A stretch of 23,837 bases of DNA from Candidatus Fibrimonadales bacterium (GTDB lineage: Bacteria; Fibrobacterota; Fibrobacteria; Fibrobacterales; Fibrobacteraceae). Below the pieces are notes generated by a model. The model ran no database searches and was not told the origin of the DNA. It saw only the letters and a list, made by a program, of their open reading frames with translations. Both the position numbers and the translations under genes were made by a program. Below are positions 8,337-16,313 of this stretch, in pieces; the stretch's first letter is position 1; every line of letters begins with the position of its first letter. Where the stretch lies: the NCBI GenBank assembly GCA_009777135.1, contig WRMM01000002.1:1-23837 (forward strand), given 5' to 3'.

Positions 8337-9251
8337 ATGAGCACGACATGGATTAAAGAACAATTGTCAATATTTGCCAAGGGCATTACAATGGGCGCGG
8401 TAAATGCGGTGCCCGGAATTTCTGGCGGCACTATTGCAATGATTACAGGCATTTTCGAGAGAATAGTCAATTCGCTAAAATCTTTTGACTTATCAGCGGC
8501 TAAGATGCTGTTGAAAGGCAATTTTCGCGAGTTTGCGCGTCATGTTGATTTGGTTTTTATTTGCAATATAATACTTGGGCACGTAATAGCAATAGTTTCG
8601 CTGGCAAAATTATTTAAGGTTCTTTTTCAAGATTATCCGCATTATATATGGGCATATTTTTTTGGATTGGTGCTTGCTTCTGTTTTTTTTCTGGGAAAAA
8701 CAATTGAGAAATGGCGCATAAGTTCCGTTGCGTATTTTTTGGCAGGTACAGCTATTGCGGTTTATATTTCCGTTGCCGCTCCTGGCACAGAAAACGATAG
8801 CGTTTGGTACCTTATGCTTTGCGGAGCTATTGCAATATGCTGCAAGGTTTTGCCCGGAACCAGCGGGGCTTTTGTGCTTATATTGATGGGCAATTATGAG
8901 CTTATAGTGATAGATTCCATTAATAACTGGCGTTTTGAAATTCTGCTTCCGGTTGGCATTGGAATTGTTGCGATATTTCCTTTTTCCCGTTTTTTATCAT
9001 GGATGCTGGAACGTTTTCGCAATTCAGCAATATCGCTTTTGACTGGTTTTATTTTAGGCTCGCTCTTAACGCTGTGGCCATGGAAAGAAAAGATTACCGA
9101 AACTCTTGGCAAAAAAGAAGTAATAACTGGCTATGAATGGTATTTGCCGCAGATGAACATTGAATTTGCAATAGCTCTCGTTTTGTGCATTTTAGGTTTT
9201 TTCACAATTTATTTAATTGAAATGCTAGCCAAAAAAATTAAGGATAAATAA
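8337..9251 (+). CDS. popT: PopT-family (DUF368) polyprenyl-phosphate transporter
   Basis: This 304-residue polytopic membrane protein shows the DUF368 hallmark GITMGAVNAVPGISGGTIA (PGISGGT at residues 26-32). A second, degenerate copy, LPGTSGAFVLILMGNYE (PGTSG at 173-177), follows in the second half, as in an internal duplication. DUF368 proteins (PopT) recycle undecaprenyl phosphate across the cytoplasmic membrane for cell-wall and glycan synthesis. I chose ATG 8337, with GAGG at 8328-8331, over an in-frame start at 8310 inside the DUF4276 gene. It is the last gene of the plus-strand run and is separated from nuoM by 23 nt that carry a new promoter box. The symbol rests on family membership. 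Confidence 0.88.
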   Translation: MSTTWIKEQLSIFAKGITMGAVNAVPGISGGTIAMITGIFERIVNSLKSFDLSAAKMLLKGNFREFARHVDLVFICNIILGHVIAIVSLAKLFKVLFQDYPHYIWAYFFGLVLASVFFLGKTIEKWRISSVAYFLAGTAIAVYISVAAPGTENDSVWYLMLCGAIAICCKVLPGTSGAFVLILMGNYELIVIDSINNWRFEILLPVGIGIVAIFPFSRFLSWMLERFRNSAISLLTGFILGSLLTLWPWKEKITETLGKKEVITGYEWYLPQMNIEFAIALVLCILGFFTIYLIEMLAKKIKDK

Positions 9252-9261
9252 TCTGCGTTTT

Positions 9262-9274
9262 CTATATTCCCAAT
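9262..9274 (+). promoter_or_regulatory. Predicted leaderless-type promoter of the nuoM-like gene
   Basis: CTATATT at 9262-9268 (-10 TATATT at 9263-9268) is preceded by TTTT and followed by CCCAAT, exactly 6 nt before the ATG at 9275. There is no Shine-Dalgarno and no TTGACA-like -35. Confidence 0.6.
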
Positions 9275-10792
9275 ATGTCTGCGGTTCTTAATTTAATTTG
9301 GTGTTTGCCCGTTTTAACGGTTTTTGTTAGTATGATTATACCCAGACAGCAGACCCAGACCATAAAGATGTTCCATGCTATTTCCGCGCTTGCCAATTTG
9401 ATGCTGTGCGTATTTTTTGCGGTTAAAATTTATGGTTTGACAATTTCATCTGAGATGCCCATAGGCAATGCCTTGCAGCTTTATTACTTAACAGATGCTT
9501 CTTGGCTGCCGGTTTTGAACATAAGGTTTATAATAGGCGCAGATGCTCTTTCGATTTTAATGTGTGTTTTGGCTTCAATAATTGTTTTTACAGGCATTTT
9601 AATGAGCTGGAATGTTGAGCGGCCAAAAGAATTTTTTGCGATGATTCAAATCTTGGGCGCTGGCGTGTTTGGCGTGTTCCTTAGCTTTGACTTGTTTCTG
9701 TTCATGATATTTTACGAAGCCGAAGCTTTAGCGATGTATCTTATGATTGCAGGTTGGGGAACAGGGCGAAAAGACTATGCCGGGAAAAAATTAACCTTGA
9801 CGCTTGCGCTTGGCGCAGCCTTTGCGCTTGTAGCTGTTATAGCTATGTATTTTGAAAGCGGAATTGGCAGCTGGGACATTCGCCAGCTTGCCGAAGTGCA
9901 ATTTTCAAATCAATTTCAAATGTGGGCGTTCCCGCTTTTATTCATAGGCTTTGCGATTTCCGGTTCGCTATTCCCATTCCACAACTGGAGCCCCGATGGC
10001 CACAGTGCTGCTCCAACTGCGGTGTCTATGTTTGCCGCTGGCGTTATGATGAAAATGGGCACTTACGGCTGCTTGAGAGTTGCCATGTATCTAATGCCTG
10101 AGGGTGCAAAGTTCTGGCTGCCTTATATAGTTTGGCTGGTTTTGTTCAATGTTGCGGTAGCTGGTTTTATAGCAATCAAGCACAAGGATTTGAAATACAT
10201 AATAGCTTATTCTTCCATTGCGCATTTAGGGCTTATATTCCTAGGTTTGTGCGCGGCGAATTTGCTTTCCATAAAAGGCGCAAGTTTGCAAATGCTTTCG
10301 CATGGGCTTTTAACAGGCTTGTTCTTTGCCTGCATAGGCATGATTTACAGCAGAACCCACACCCGAATGGTTGACGAGATGGGCGGTTTGATGAAGGTTA
10401 TGCCGCTTATTGGAGTTGGCTTTGTGATTGCAGGCTTTACTGGCTTGGGTTTGCCGGGGCTTAGCGGTTTTGCTGCGGAACTGCCTATTTTCATGGGCTC
10501 TTTGACTGCCAGCGATACTGCGGTTAAGGTGGTTGCTGTTTTGGCTATTCTTTCCATAACCACAACTGCTGTTTATGTTTTGCGGGCAACAAACAAAATG
10601 CTTTCTGGGCCTTTGAATCCAAAATTTGCAGATTTGCCCAAAGCAACAATGCCAGAAAAAATCGTTTTGGCAATTTATTTCATTTGCATTTTTGGCATGG
10701 GCTTGTTCCCTGGCTGGATTTCCAAGTTTTTGGATACGAGTTTGGTGCCAATTTTTGCGAATATGGTTAATCCCTCCATTATCCTCAAATAA
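9275..10792 (+). CDS. Orphan NuoM-like proton-channel subunit (complex I / Mrp superfamily)
   Basis: The 505-residue polytopic protein aligns along its length with the NuoM/NdhD proton-pumping subunit: YEAEALAMY (Glu148, equivalent to E. coli Glu144), PFHNWSPDGHSAAPTA, MMKMGTYGCLR (Lys260, equivalent to Lys265), HKDLKYIIAYSSIAHLG, SHGLLTGLFF and GLSGFAAEL (glutamate equivalent to Glu407). The lysine corresponding to E. coli Lys234 is Ser229 here (AISGS in place of AVKMP). No other complex I gene is in the window, so it is an orphan. It could serve complex I encoded elsewhere, a hydrogenase- or Mrp-type complex, or another ion-translocating module. It has its own promoter box 6 nt upstream. 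Its 3' end overlaps rsgA on the other strand by 118 nt. Confidence 0.82.
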   Translation: MSAVLNLIWCLPVLTVFVSMIIPRQQTQTIKMFHAISALANLMLCVFFAVKIYGLTISSEMPIGNALQLYYLTDASWLPVLNIRFIIGADALSILMCVLASIIVFTGILMSWNVERPKEFFAMIQILGAGVFGVFLSFDLFLFMIFYEAEALAMYLMIAGWGTGRKDYAGKKLTLTLALGAAFALVAVIAMYFESGIGSWDIRQLAEVQFSNQFQMWAFPLLFIGFAISGSLFPFHNWSPDGHSAAPTAVSMFAAGVMMKMGTYGCLRVAMYLMPEGAKFWLPYIVWLVLFNVAVAGFIAIKHKDLKYIIAYSSIAHLGLIFLGLCAANLLSIKGASLQMLSHGLLTGLFFACIGMIYSRTHTRMVDEMGGLMKVMPLIGVGFVIAGFTGLGLPGLSGFAAELPIFMGSLTASDTAVKVVAVLAILSITTTAVYVLRATNKMLSGPLNPKFADLPKATMPEKIVLAIYFICIFGMGLFPGWISKFLDTSLVPIFANMVNPSIILK

Positions 10793-11859
10793 CTCCTGTA
10801 CCTAGCCTCTGAAATCAATCCCTCATCTATCCTTTTCAAAACAGCGCAATCAGGCTCGCTTTGGTGCTTGCAATCCTTGAATTTGCAGTCAAACACGTTG
10901 CTTTCAAAAAAGCCTGGGAAACAGCGTGCCAGTTCATCGATAGTTAAATTCATAATGCCAAGCGCGCGAATGCCTGGCGTGTCTATTACTGCTCCGCCTT
11001 GAGGCAAATCCAAGTAGGCAGAAGCGACCGTTGTGTGCCTTCCTTTACCATCTTTTTTTCTGACTTCGCCAACATTAAGAGAAGCACCTGGCACCAGCAA
11101 GTTTATCAAAGAAGATTTTCCAACTCCGCTTTGACCGCTGAAAACGGAAATTTTACCCTGTAGCTTTTCCTTTAATTCTTCTATTCCCATGCCACGCTCT
11201 GCGCTTGTTAAAATTGTGTTGTCTGCCAACTCAATAAATTCCTGGATTTCGCTTGAGATTTTTTTCATTAAATCGCATTTATTTAAAATCAAAACAAAAG
11301 GCAAGCCGTTGAAATTCGCGGCAAGCAAAAAGCGATCTGCAAAGCCGAAATTGAATGGCGGATTTTCAAGGCTCATAACAATGGCAACTTGGTCTATGTT
11401 TGCTGCCTGCACAAGGGCTTGGTTTTCTCTGGTGCGCGGGCCGGGACGTGTTAAAATGCTTTTGCGAGGTTCCAAGCCAATAATAAAATTTTCGCTGCCT
11501 GTTTCGCTTTTTCCCACAAGGGCAAAATCGCCAACCGCTGGAAATTCCTTAGCTTCGTCCATAGACTTTGCCAAATAAAATGCCTTTATCTCTTTTCCGC
11601 TTTGCAAACGAACTTTGCAGGAACGTCTATGCACGGAAAGCACAAGGGCACGTTCCTTTTGCTCTTCAGAAAAATTTTCGCTAAGCGGTTTCAATTTTTT
11701 TCTTTTTGCCTCTGTTTTGCCTTCTCTGCTCCATCTTTCTTTAAAAGGCAAATTATCCAAAACTCCGCTTTGCATTTGCTGCATGGCATCACCGCGTTTT
11801 GCGCGCCATTGTCTGCGTTTCGCTTTCGGGGCATCTGGAGTGTAATATTTTTGGCTCAC
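10675..11859 (-). CDS. rsgA: Ribosome small-subunit GTPase RsgA
   Basis: RsgA is a circularly permuted GTPase that tests late 30S maturation. The motif order is diagnostic: G4 NKCD (193-196), then G1 GQSGVGKSS (242-250), then G3 DTPG (293-296), after an N-terminal OB fold. The zinc knuckle is Cys325, Cys330, His332 and Cys338. The first 60 residues are a strongly basic extension. The start is GTG at 11859, with CTAAATT on the minus strand 8 nt upstream and no Shine-Dalgarno. The family core ends near YLRIMEGL; about 30 further residues (to KPMPKMQMK) are encoded wholly inside the 3' end of the convergent nuoM-like gene, which suggests read-through past a lost stop codon. Confidence 0.95.
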   Translation of the reverse strand: MSQKYYTPDAPKAKRRQWRAKRGDAMQQMQSGVLDNLPFKERWSREGKTEAKRKKLKPLSENFSEEQKERALVLSVHRRSCKVRLQSGKEIKAFYLAKSMDEAKEFPAVGDFALVGKSETGSENFIIGLEPRKSILTRPGPRTRENQALVQAANIDQVAIVMSLENPPFNFGFADRFLLAANFNGLPFVLILNKCDLMKKISSEIQEFIELADNTILTSAERGMGIEELKEKLQGKISVFSGQSGVGKSSLINLLVPGASLNVGEVRKKDGKGRHTTVASAYLDLPQGGAVIDTPGIRALGIMNLTIDELARCFPGFFESNVFDCKFKDCKHQSEPDCAVLKRIDEGLISEARYRSYLRIMEGLTIFAKIGTKLVSKNLEIQPGNKPMPKMQMK

Positions 11860-11874
11860 AAGGAAATAATTTAG
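11860..11874 (-). promoter_or_regulatory. Predicted leaderless-type promoter of rsgA
   Basis: On the minus strand CTAAATT (complement of 11868-11874) ends 8 nt before the GTG at 11859. The surroundings nearly repeat the divIVA box (CTAAATTATTYCCT in both). There is no Shine-Dalgarno. Confidence 0.5.
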
Positions 11875-11923
11875 ATAATTTAACCTGCGGTCTTTGGGAT
11901 GGTAATGTTAACAGAAAATATTT

Positions 11924-11959
11924 CTATATTCCCAAAAACAATTTTTTTGAAGAGGTATT
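11924..11959 (+). promoter_or_regulatory. htpG promoter box and Shine-Dalgarno
   Basis: CTATATTCCCAA at 11924-11935 repeats the nuoM box, but here it lies 29 nt before the ATG, giving a predicted leader of about 22 nt. A good Shine-Dalgarno, GAAGAGG (11949-11955), sits 4 nt before the ATG. No CIRCE element is present. Confidence 0.55.
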
Positions 11960-13822
11960 ATGTCCGAAAAAATGGAATTTCAAACGGAAGTTCGCGAATT
12001 GCTGAATTTGATGATCCATTCATTGTATAGCAATAAAGAAATATTTTTGCGCGAATTGGTTTCAAACGCTGCAGACGCTTTGGATAAGCTCAGATTTTTG
12101 TCCATAGCAGACCCAAGCTTGTTGCCAGGCGATGCGGAGCTTAGAATAGATATTTCCGCAAATGACGAGACCAAAATTTTGACTGTGGAAGACAATGGAA
12201 TTGGCATGAACAAAGATGATTTGATTCAAAACCTTGGTACCATAGCTCGCTCTGGAACAAAAAATTTTCTGCAAAGCATAACGGGCGATGCAAAAAGAGA
12301 TGTTAATTTAATAGGGCAGTTTGGCGTTGGATTTTACAGTGCGTTTATGGTGGCTTCTAAAGTAGAGGTTCATTCCAAAAAAGCTGGCGAAGAACAGGGC
12401 TTCCAGTGGACATCCGAAGGAACGGGCGAGTTTTCCATAGATGAATTGCCAAAAGAAAAAAATGGAACAAAAATCACCATTTATCTGAAAGACGAAGACG
12501 ATTGCAAAAACTTTTCGCAAGACTGGCAAATAAGAAGCATTGTTCGCAAATACAGCGAATTTGTTACGCACCCTATTTACATCCGCTCGTTGGATAAAGA
12601 TAAAAAAGAAACAATTGAGCGGCTAAATGAAAAACCAGCCTTGTGGAGGCAGAGCGCAAAAAGCATAGAAGAAAAGCAATACAAAGAATTTTACGAGCTT
12701 GTTTCGCACGAAGGCGGCGAGCCGCTTGCATGGAGCCACACTCACGTTGAAGGCGCGCAGGAATTTTGGAGCCTGCTCTACATTCCTTCCAAGGCACCGT
12801 TTGGAATGCGTTATGCATCTGAGCAGAGCCGCGGGCTAAAGCTCTATGTAAAGCGAGTGTTTATAATGGACGATTGCAAAGAACTGTTGCCGAACTGGCT
12901 GCGTTTTGCGCGCGGCGTTATAGATACCGAAGATTTGCCCTTGAATGTTAGCCGCGAAATATTGCAGAGCAATAAAATAGTTGTAAATTTGAAAAAACAC
13001 GCTACAAAGAAAATTCTTGACACTTTGCAAGGCGTGGCGAATGACCGCAAAGAAGATTACGCAAAATTCTGGGTGGAAATGGGAGCCGTTCTTAAAGAAG
13101 GTTTTTACATGAACTGGGAATTTTTGGACGAACTGAAAAATTTGCTTCGCTTTAAAAGCACCAAAACCAGCGAAAAGGAATTTACAGGGTTGGAAGAATA
13201 TATTGCTCGCATGCCGGAGAGCCAAAAGGAAATCTATTATATAGTAGGCGAATCCCTCTCTGCGGTGCAGGGCAGCCCGCACTTGGAGGCTTGCAAGTCA
13301 AAAGGCTATGAGGTTTTGTTTTTGACCGATACAGTGGACGAATTTATGATGCAAAGCCTGCATGAATTTAAGGATAAGAAATTTCACGATGTGGCTCTTG
13401 GCGATTTGGAATTTGAAAAAACAAAAGAAGAAGAGGAAGCAGAAAAAGAGAGCAAAAAGAACTATGAAAAACTTTGCGAGTCTTTGCAAAAAATTTTAGG
13501 CGAAGATGTTAGCGAAGTGCGCGTTTCCAGCCGCTTGAAAGACAGCCCCTGCATGCTTGTAAGGGCTGCGGGCGCAATGGGCGCTCACATGGAAAAGCTC
13601 ATGTCTTTGCAGGGTATGGAAATGCCAAAAACAAAGCGTATTCTAGAGATAAATCCAGAGCACGAGATTTGCAAAAATTTGCTCGCAAAATCAGAAGCTG
13701 GCGAGGATTTGGGTTCTTATCCTGCGGTGCTTTACGGGCAGGCTTTGCTTGCAGAAGGCTCGGTTCTGCCAGATCCGGCGGCGTTTGTCTCTGCGATGAA
13801 CAGGGTTTTGCTTTCTAAATAA
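11960..13822 (+). CDS. htpG: Molecular chaperone HtpG (Hsp90)
   Basis: This 620-residue protein is a standard bacterial Hsp90 dimeric ATP-dependent chaperone. The GHKL ATPase domain shows Glu32 in IFLRELVSNAADALDKLRF, Asp78 in VEDNGIGM, GTIARSGTKNF and the lid/glycine motif GQFGVGFYSAFMV. The middle domain carries LPLNVSREILQ with the conserved arginine, and a charged linker (EEEEAEKESKKN) precedes the dimerisation domain. Its length matches E. coli HtpG (624). It starts a plus-strand operon with the thioesterase 12 nt downstream. There is no CIRCE operator upstream, so HrcA control is not supported here. Confidence 0.98.
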   Translation: MSEKMEFQTEVRELLNLMIHSLYSNKEIFLRELVSNAADALDKLRFLSIADPSLLPGDAELRIDISANDETKILTVEDNGIGMNKDDLIQNLGTIARSGTKNFLQSITGDAKRDVNLIGQFGVGFYSAFMVASKVEVHSKKAGEEQGFQWTSEGTGEFSIDELPKEKNGTKITIYLKDEDDCKNFSQDWQIRSIVRKYSEFVTHPIYIRSLDKDKKETIERLNEKPALWRQSAKSIEEKQYKEFYELVSHEGGEPLAWSHTHVEGAQEFWSLLYIPSKAPFGMRYASEQSRGLKLYVKRVFIMDDCKELLPNWLRFARGVIDTEDLPLNVSREILQSNKIVVNLKKHATKKILDTLQGVANDRKEDYAKFWVEMGAVLKEGFYMNWEFLDELKNLLRFKSTKTSEKEFTGLEEYIARMPESQKEIYYIVGESLSAVQGSPHLEACKSKGYEVLFLTDTVDEFMMQSLHEFKDKKFHDVALGDLEFEKTKEEEEAEKESKKNYEKLCESLQKILGEDVSEVRVSSRLKDSPCMLVRAAGAMGAHMEKLMSLQGMEMPKTKRILEINPEHEICKNLLAKSEAGEDLGSYPAVLYGQALLAEGSVLPDPAAFVSAMNRVLLSK

Positions 13823-13834
13823 TCAGGAGATTTT

Positions 13835-14620
13835 ATGGTTATGGACCCAAAGAAGTTTTCAGTCGGTTTTTTTGACTGTGATTTATATGCGAATTTGCGA
13901 ATTTCCAGGCTTTGCGAGTTTTTTCAGGAAACTTCTTTGGCTAATTTGAGAAACCAGGGTTTTGATTATTTGTCCATGATTAATAAAGACAAATTTACCC
14001 TGCTAATTTCAAGAATAAAGCTTAGAATTTCGCACTTGCCGCTTTGGGGCGAAGATATTTTTATCAGCACTTGGCTAAAGGGCTATAACCCTGAAAAGGT
14101 TGGCTGGTGCGATTACGCTGTTCGCGATTCGCAGGGAAATTCCATTATACAGGCAACTTCTTCTTGGCTTTTGGTAGATTTGAGAGACGGAAAGGCCAAG
14201 CCTTTTTCTGAGGGACCATATACTTTTCAGCTTAACCCGGAACTGAGCGCTCTTCCAGAAACCATAGAGCTTTTGGAGCCGGAGGGAATGCCAAAAACTG
14301 TTTTGGTAAAAGATGTGCGGTATAGCGATATTGATTTGAACAACCATGTGAATAATTGCAGATATGCGGATTGGGTTTTAGATGCAATAAGCCCTGAAGA
14401 ATTGAAGGAAAGGAGAATTCGCTCAATTCAATTGAATTATATGCACCAAGTTGAATATAATACAAAGGTAGCCTTAATGCGTTTTCCAGAAACTCGCCAT
14501 CACATATTGGTTTTCGGAGTTAATGAAGAACAGCCGGAACAGGTGCATTTTCAAGCCAGAGTTGGCTTTGACAAACCTTTTTTCCTAAATTACCCCCATG
14601 CCTACAATAAAGAGCATTAG
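13835..14620 (+). CDS. Acyl-ACP thioesterase (FatA/FatB-like)
   Basis: This cytoplasmic double-hotdog thioesterase should release fatty acids from acyl-carrier protein. The N-terminal half opens like the family (FSVGFFDCDLYANLRISRLCEFFQE, written here in part). The C-terminal hotdog holds the catalytic pattern SDIDLNNHVNN: Asp167, Asn169 and His171 correspond to the Asp/Asn/His triad of plant FatB. AGGAGA (13825-13830) is the Shine-Dalgarno. ATG 13835 is 4 nt away and ATG 13841 is 10 nt away, so either could start; I list the first. The 3' end overlaps yraN by 23 nt and contains what looks like the yraN promoter. Confidence 0.88.
   Translation: MVMDPKKFSVGFFDCDLYANLRISRLCEFFQETSLANLRNQGFDYLSMINKDKFTLLISRIKLRISHLPLWGEDIFISTWLKGYNPEKVGWCDYAVRDSQGNSIIQATSSWLLVDLRDGKAKPFSEGPYTFQLNPELSALPETIELLEPEGMPKTVLVKDVRYSDIDLNNHVNNCRYADWVLDAISPEELKERRIRSIQLNYMHQVEYNTKVALMRFPETRHHILVFGVNEEQPEQVHFQARVGFDKPFFLNYPHAYNKEH
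14585..14597 (+). promoter_or_regulatory. Predicted internal leaderless-type promoter of yraN
   Basis: CTAAATT (14585-14591) followed by ACCCCC ends 6 nt before the yraN ATG. It closely matches the exonuclease box (CTAAATTACACCC). It lies inside the end of the thioesterase gene. No Shine-Dalgarno is present for yraN. Confidence 0.5.
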
Positions 14621-15008
14621 AGGCCGCAAAGCGGAGACCTATGCCTGCGCATACCTGCTGCGCAAAGGTTGCCGCTTATTTGCCCGGAACTACAGGTACA
14701 GGGGCGGAGAGCTTGACATAGTGGCAAAGGATAAAGCTGGGAAATGGCTTTTTATTGAGGTAAAATCAATTTGGAAAAAACATTTTGGAGCGCCGGATAC
14801 GCGGGTTAATAAGGAAAAACAGAGAAAAATTTGGCAAACCGCAACGCATTTTTTGCATCACAATGGCGGTTTAGAGCAAAATGCGCGCTTTGACGTTGCT
14901 GCAATGGATTTTAGATTTGAAAAAAAAGCTATAAGATATTATGAAAATGCTTTTATAGCATCGCAAGTTATACCAGATTTAACAAAGAGGACAAAATATG
15001 CCCAATAA
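14598..15008 (+). CDS. yraN: YraN/UPF0102 family protein (nuclease-fold)
   Basis: The 136-residue product has the restriction-endonuclease-like core of UPF0102: GRKAETYACAYLLRKG at the N-terminus, GGELDIVA (Glu38, Asp40) and FIEVKS (Glu54, Lys56). The spacing fits a PD-(D/E)XK active site. The exact cellular role of the family is not settled. The start at 14598 overlaps the thioesterase by 23 nt and is preceded by a CTAAATT box instead of a Shine-Dalgarno. The 3' end overlaps hisF by 11 nt. Confidence 0.9.
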   Translation: MPTIKSIRGRKAETYACAYLLRKGCRLFARNYRYRGGELDIVAKDKAGKWLFIEVKSIWKKHFGAPDTRVNKEKQRKIWQTATHFLHHNGGLEQNARFDVAAMDFRFEKKAIRYYENAFIASQVIPDLTKRTKYAQ

Positions 15009-15765
15009 AAAATTAGTAATCTGCCTAGATGTTCGCGACCGCAAGGTAACCAAAGGCGTTAAGTTCAAAGGGAACATAGACGTTGGCGACCCTGTTGAGA
15101 TGGCTATAAAATACAATGCCGAAGGCGTTGACGAGCTGTTTATCTACGACTTCAATTCCAGCTCGGAAAACAGGCTTTGCGATATTGAAATGGTGAAAGA
15201 AGTAGCCCAAAATATATCCGTTCCGCTTGGCGTTGGCGGAGGAGTGCGCAACTTGGAAGACATGCATCAGGTTTTGCTTGCTGGCGCAAAAAAGATAAGC
15301 ATCAACAGCTTTGCCGTGCTGAACCCAAATATAATAGCAGAGGGTGCAAAGGCTTTTGGCAGTCAGTGCATGGTGCTTGGAATGGATGCAAAGCTTGTTG
15401 GCGTTTCAGAAAAAATCCCTAGCGGCTATGAGATTGTGATTCGCGGCGGGCGCGAAAATATGGGCTTGGACGCTGTGGAATGGGCAAAAAAAGCTGTGGA
15501 TTTGGGCGCGGGCGAAATTTGCCTTAACAGCATAGACACAGACGGAGTGCGAAACGGCTATGAACTTGCAATCACAGAAAAAGTTTGCCAAGCCGTGAAA
15601 GTTCCCGTTATAGCGAGCGGCGGAGCCGGAGAGCCAAAGCACATTGTTGAGCTATTCCAAAAAACCCAAGCAGAAGCCGCGCTCGTAGCCTCCATGGTTC
15701 ATTTTGGAAATTACAGCGTTAAGCAGATAAAAGACGAAATGAAAAAAGCCGGAATTTGCGTTTAA
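14998..15765 (+). CDS. hisF: Imidazole glycerol phosphate synthase cyclase subunit HisF
   Basis: HisF joins ammonia (from HisH) to PRFAR, giving IGP and AICAR in histidine synthesis. The TIM barrel is complete at 255 residues. The two catalytic aspartates are Asp11 in CLDVRD and Asp130 in LGMDAK. GVGGGVR, KISINS, DGVRNGY and IASGGAG are the phosphate-binding and barrel motifs. No other his gene is nearby, so it is separated from its partner HisH. The Shine-Dalgarno AGAGGA lies about 7 nt before ATG 14998. The stop codon interlocks with the stop of the convergent minus-strand gene (4-nt overlap). Confidence 0.95.
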   Translation: MPNKKLVICLDVRDRKVTKGVKFKGNIDVGDPVEMAIKYNAEGVDELFIYDFNSSSENRLCDIEMVKEVAQNISVPLGVGGGVRNLEDMHQVLLAGAKKISINSFAVLNPNIIAEGAKAFGSQCMVLGMDAKLVGVSEKIPSGYEIVIRGGRENMGLDAVEWAKKAVDLGAGEICLNSIDTDGVRNGYELAITEKVCQAVKVPVIASGGAGEPKHIVELFQKTQAEAALVASMVHFGNYSVKQIKDEMKKAGICV

Positions 15766-16313
15766 TAAGAAAACGCGCCTATTTCTATTGCGAAGCTTGT
15801 GTTTGCTAGCTTTACCATGTTTATGCCGAAAATGCCCTCGCTTTCGCGAGAAAATATGCGTTTAAAAGGAGCGTATTCCAATTTGCCAAGAACTCTGAAG
15901 CCAAAGGGAGATTTTTTCCAAGGCAGCATATCGCGCCCGTATCCAATGGAAAAAAGCGGAGAACTTTCATCGCCGATTTTTATGTAGTCTATGCCAAAAT
16001 GCGCAAAATTTTCTGCGCTTTCTTTAATCAATTCCCCTAACGGCAAATAATGCCCAAAAGCACCAGCTGCAAAACCATTTCTTGAAAAATTCATTTCTGT
16101 TTTTGCGCCAACAGCCCAATTTTTATTCAAACGCAAATGAGCATTCAATCCGCCAAAATTATCTATGCCGCCTGCAAAAATTCTGCCTATATAACTTGCG
16201 CCATAAACAAAACTCGGAGGCGGTTCTTCTTTTTCCACTATATTTAAAGCAAGAAAATCTGCATAGGAAATGGAGAAAAAAAACAGAATTGCCGCTAAGA
16301 ATTTGAAGGGCAT
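15762..16313 (-). CDS. Secreted protein of unknown function, possibly outer-membrane-associated
   Basis: I do not recognise the family. The 183-residue product begins with a signal peptide (MPFKFLAAILFFFSISYA, cleavage after SYA). The mature part has alternating aromatic and glycine-rich strands (YGASYIGRIFAGGID, NWAVGAKTEMNFSRNGFAAG) and ends in FSY, which suggests a small beta-barrel or porin-like protein; this is inference. I chose ATG 16313 because GGGGAGGG on the minus strand (complement of 16321-16328) sits 7 nt upstream; an earlier in-frame start lacks a signal peptide. It overlaps the 3' end of pyrD by 19 nt and is the last gene of the PBP-pyrD operon. Confidence 0.7.
   Translation of the reverse strand: MPFKFLAAILFFFSISYADFLALNIVEKEEPPPSFVYGASYIGRIFAGGIDNFGGLNAHLRLNKNWAVGAKTEMNFSRNGFAAGAFGHYLPLGELIKESAENFAHFGIDYIKIGDESSPLFSIGYGRDMLPWKKSPFGFRVLGKLEYAPFKRIFSRESEGIFGINMVKLANTSFAIEIGAFSY

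Noticed and set aside
12836..13282. Long open frames antisense to htpG
   Set aside because: They mirror codon bias of htpG, have no recognisable domain or start signal, and are shadows.
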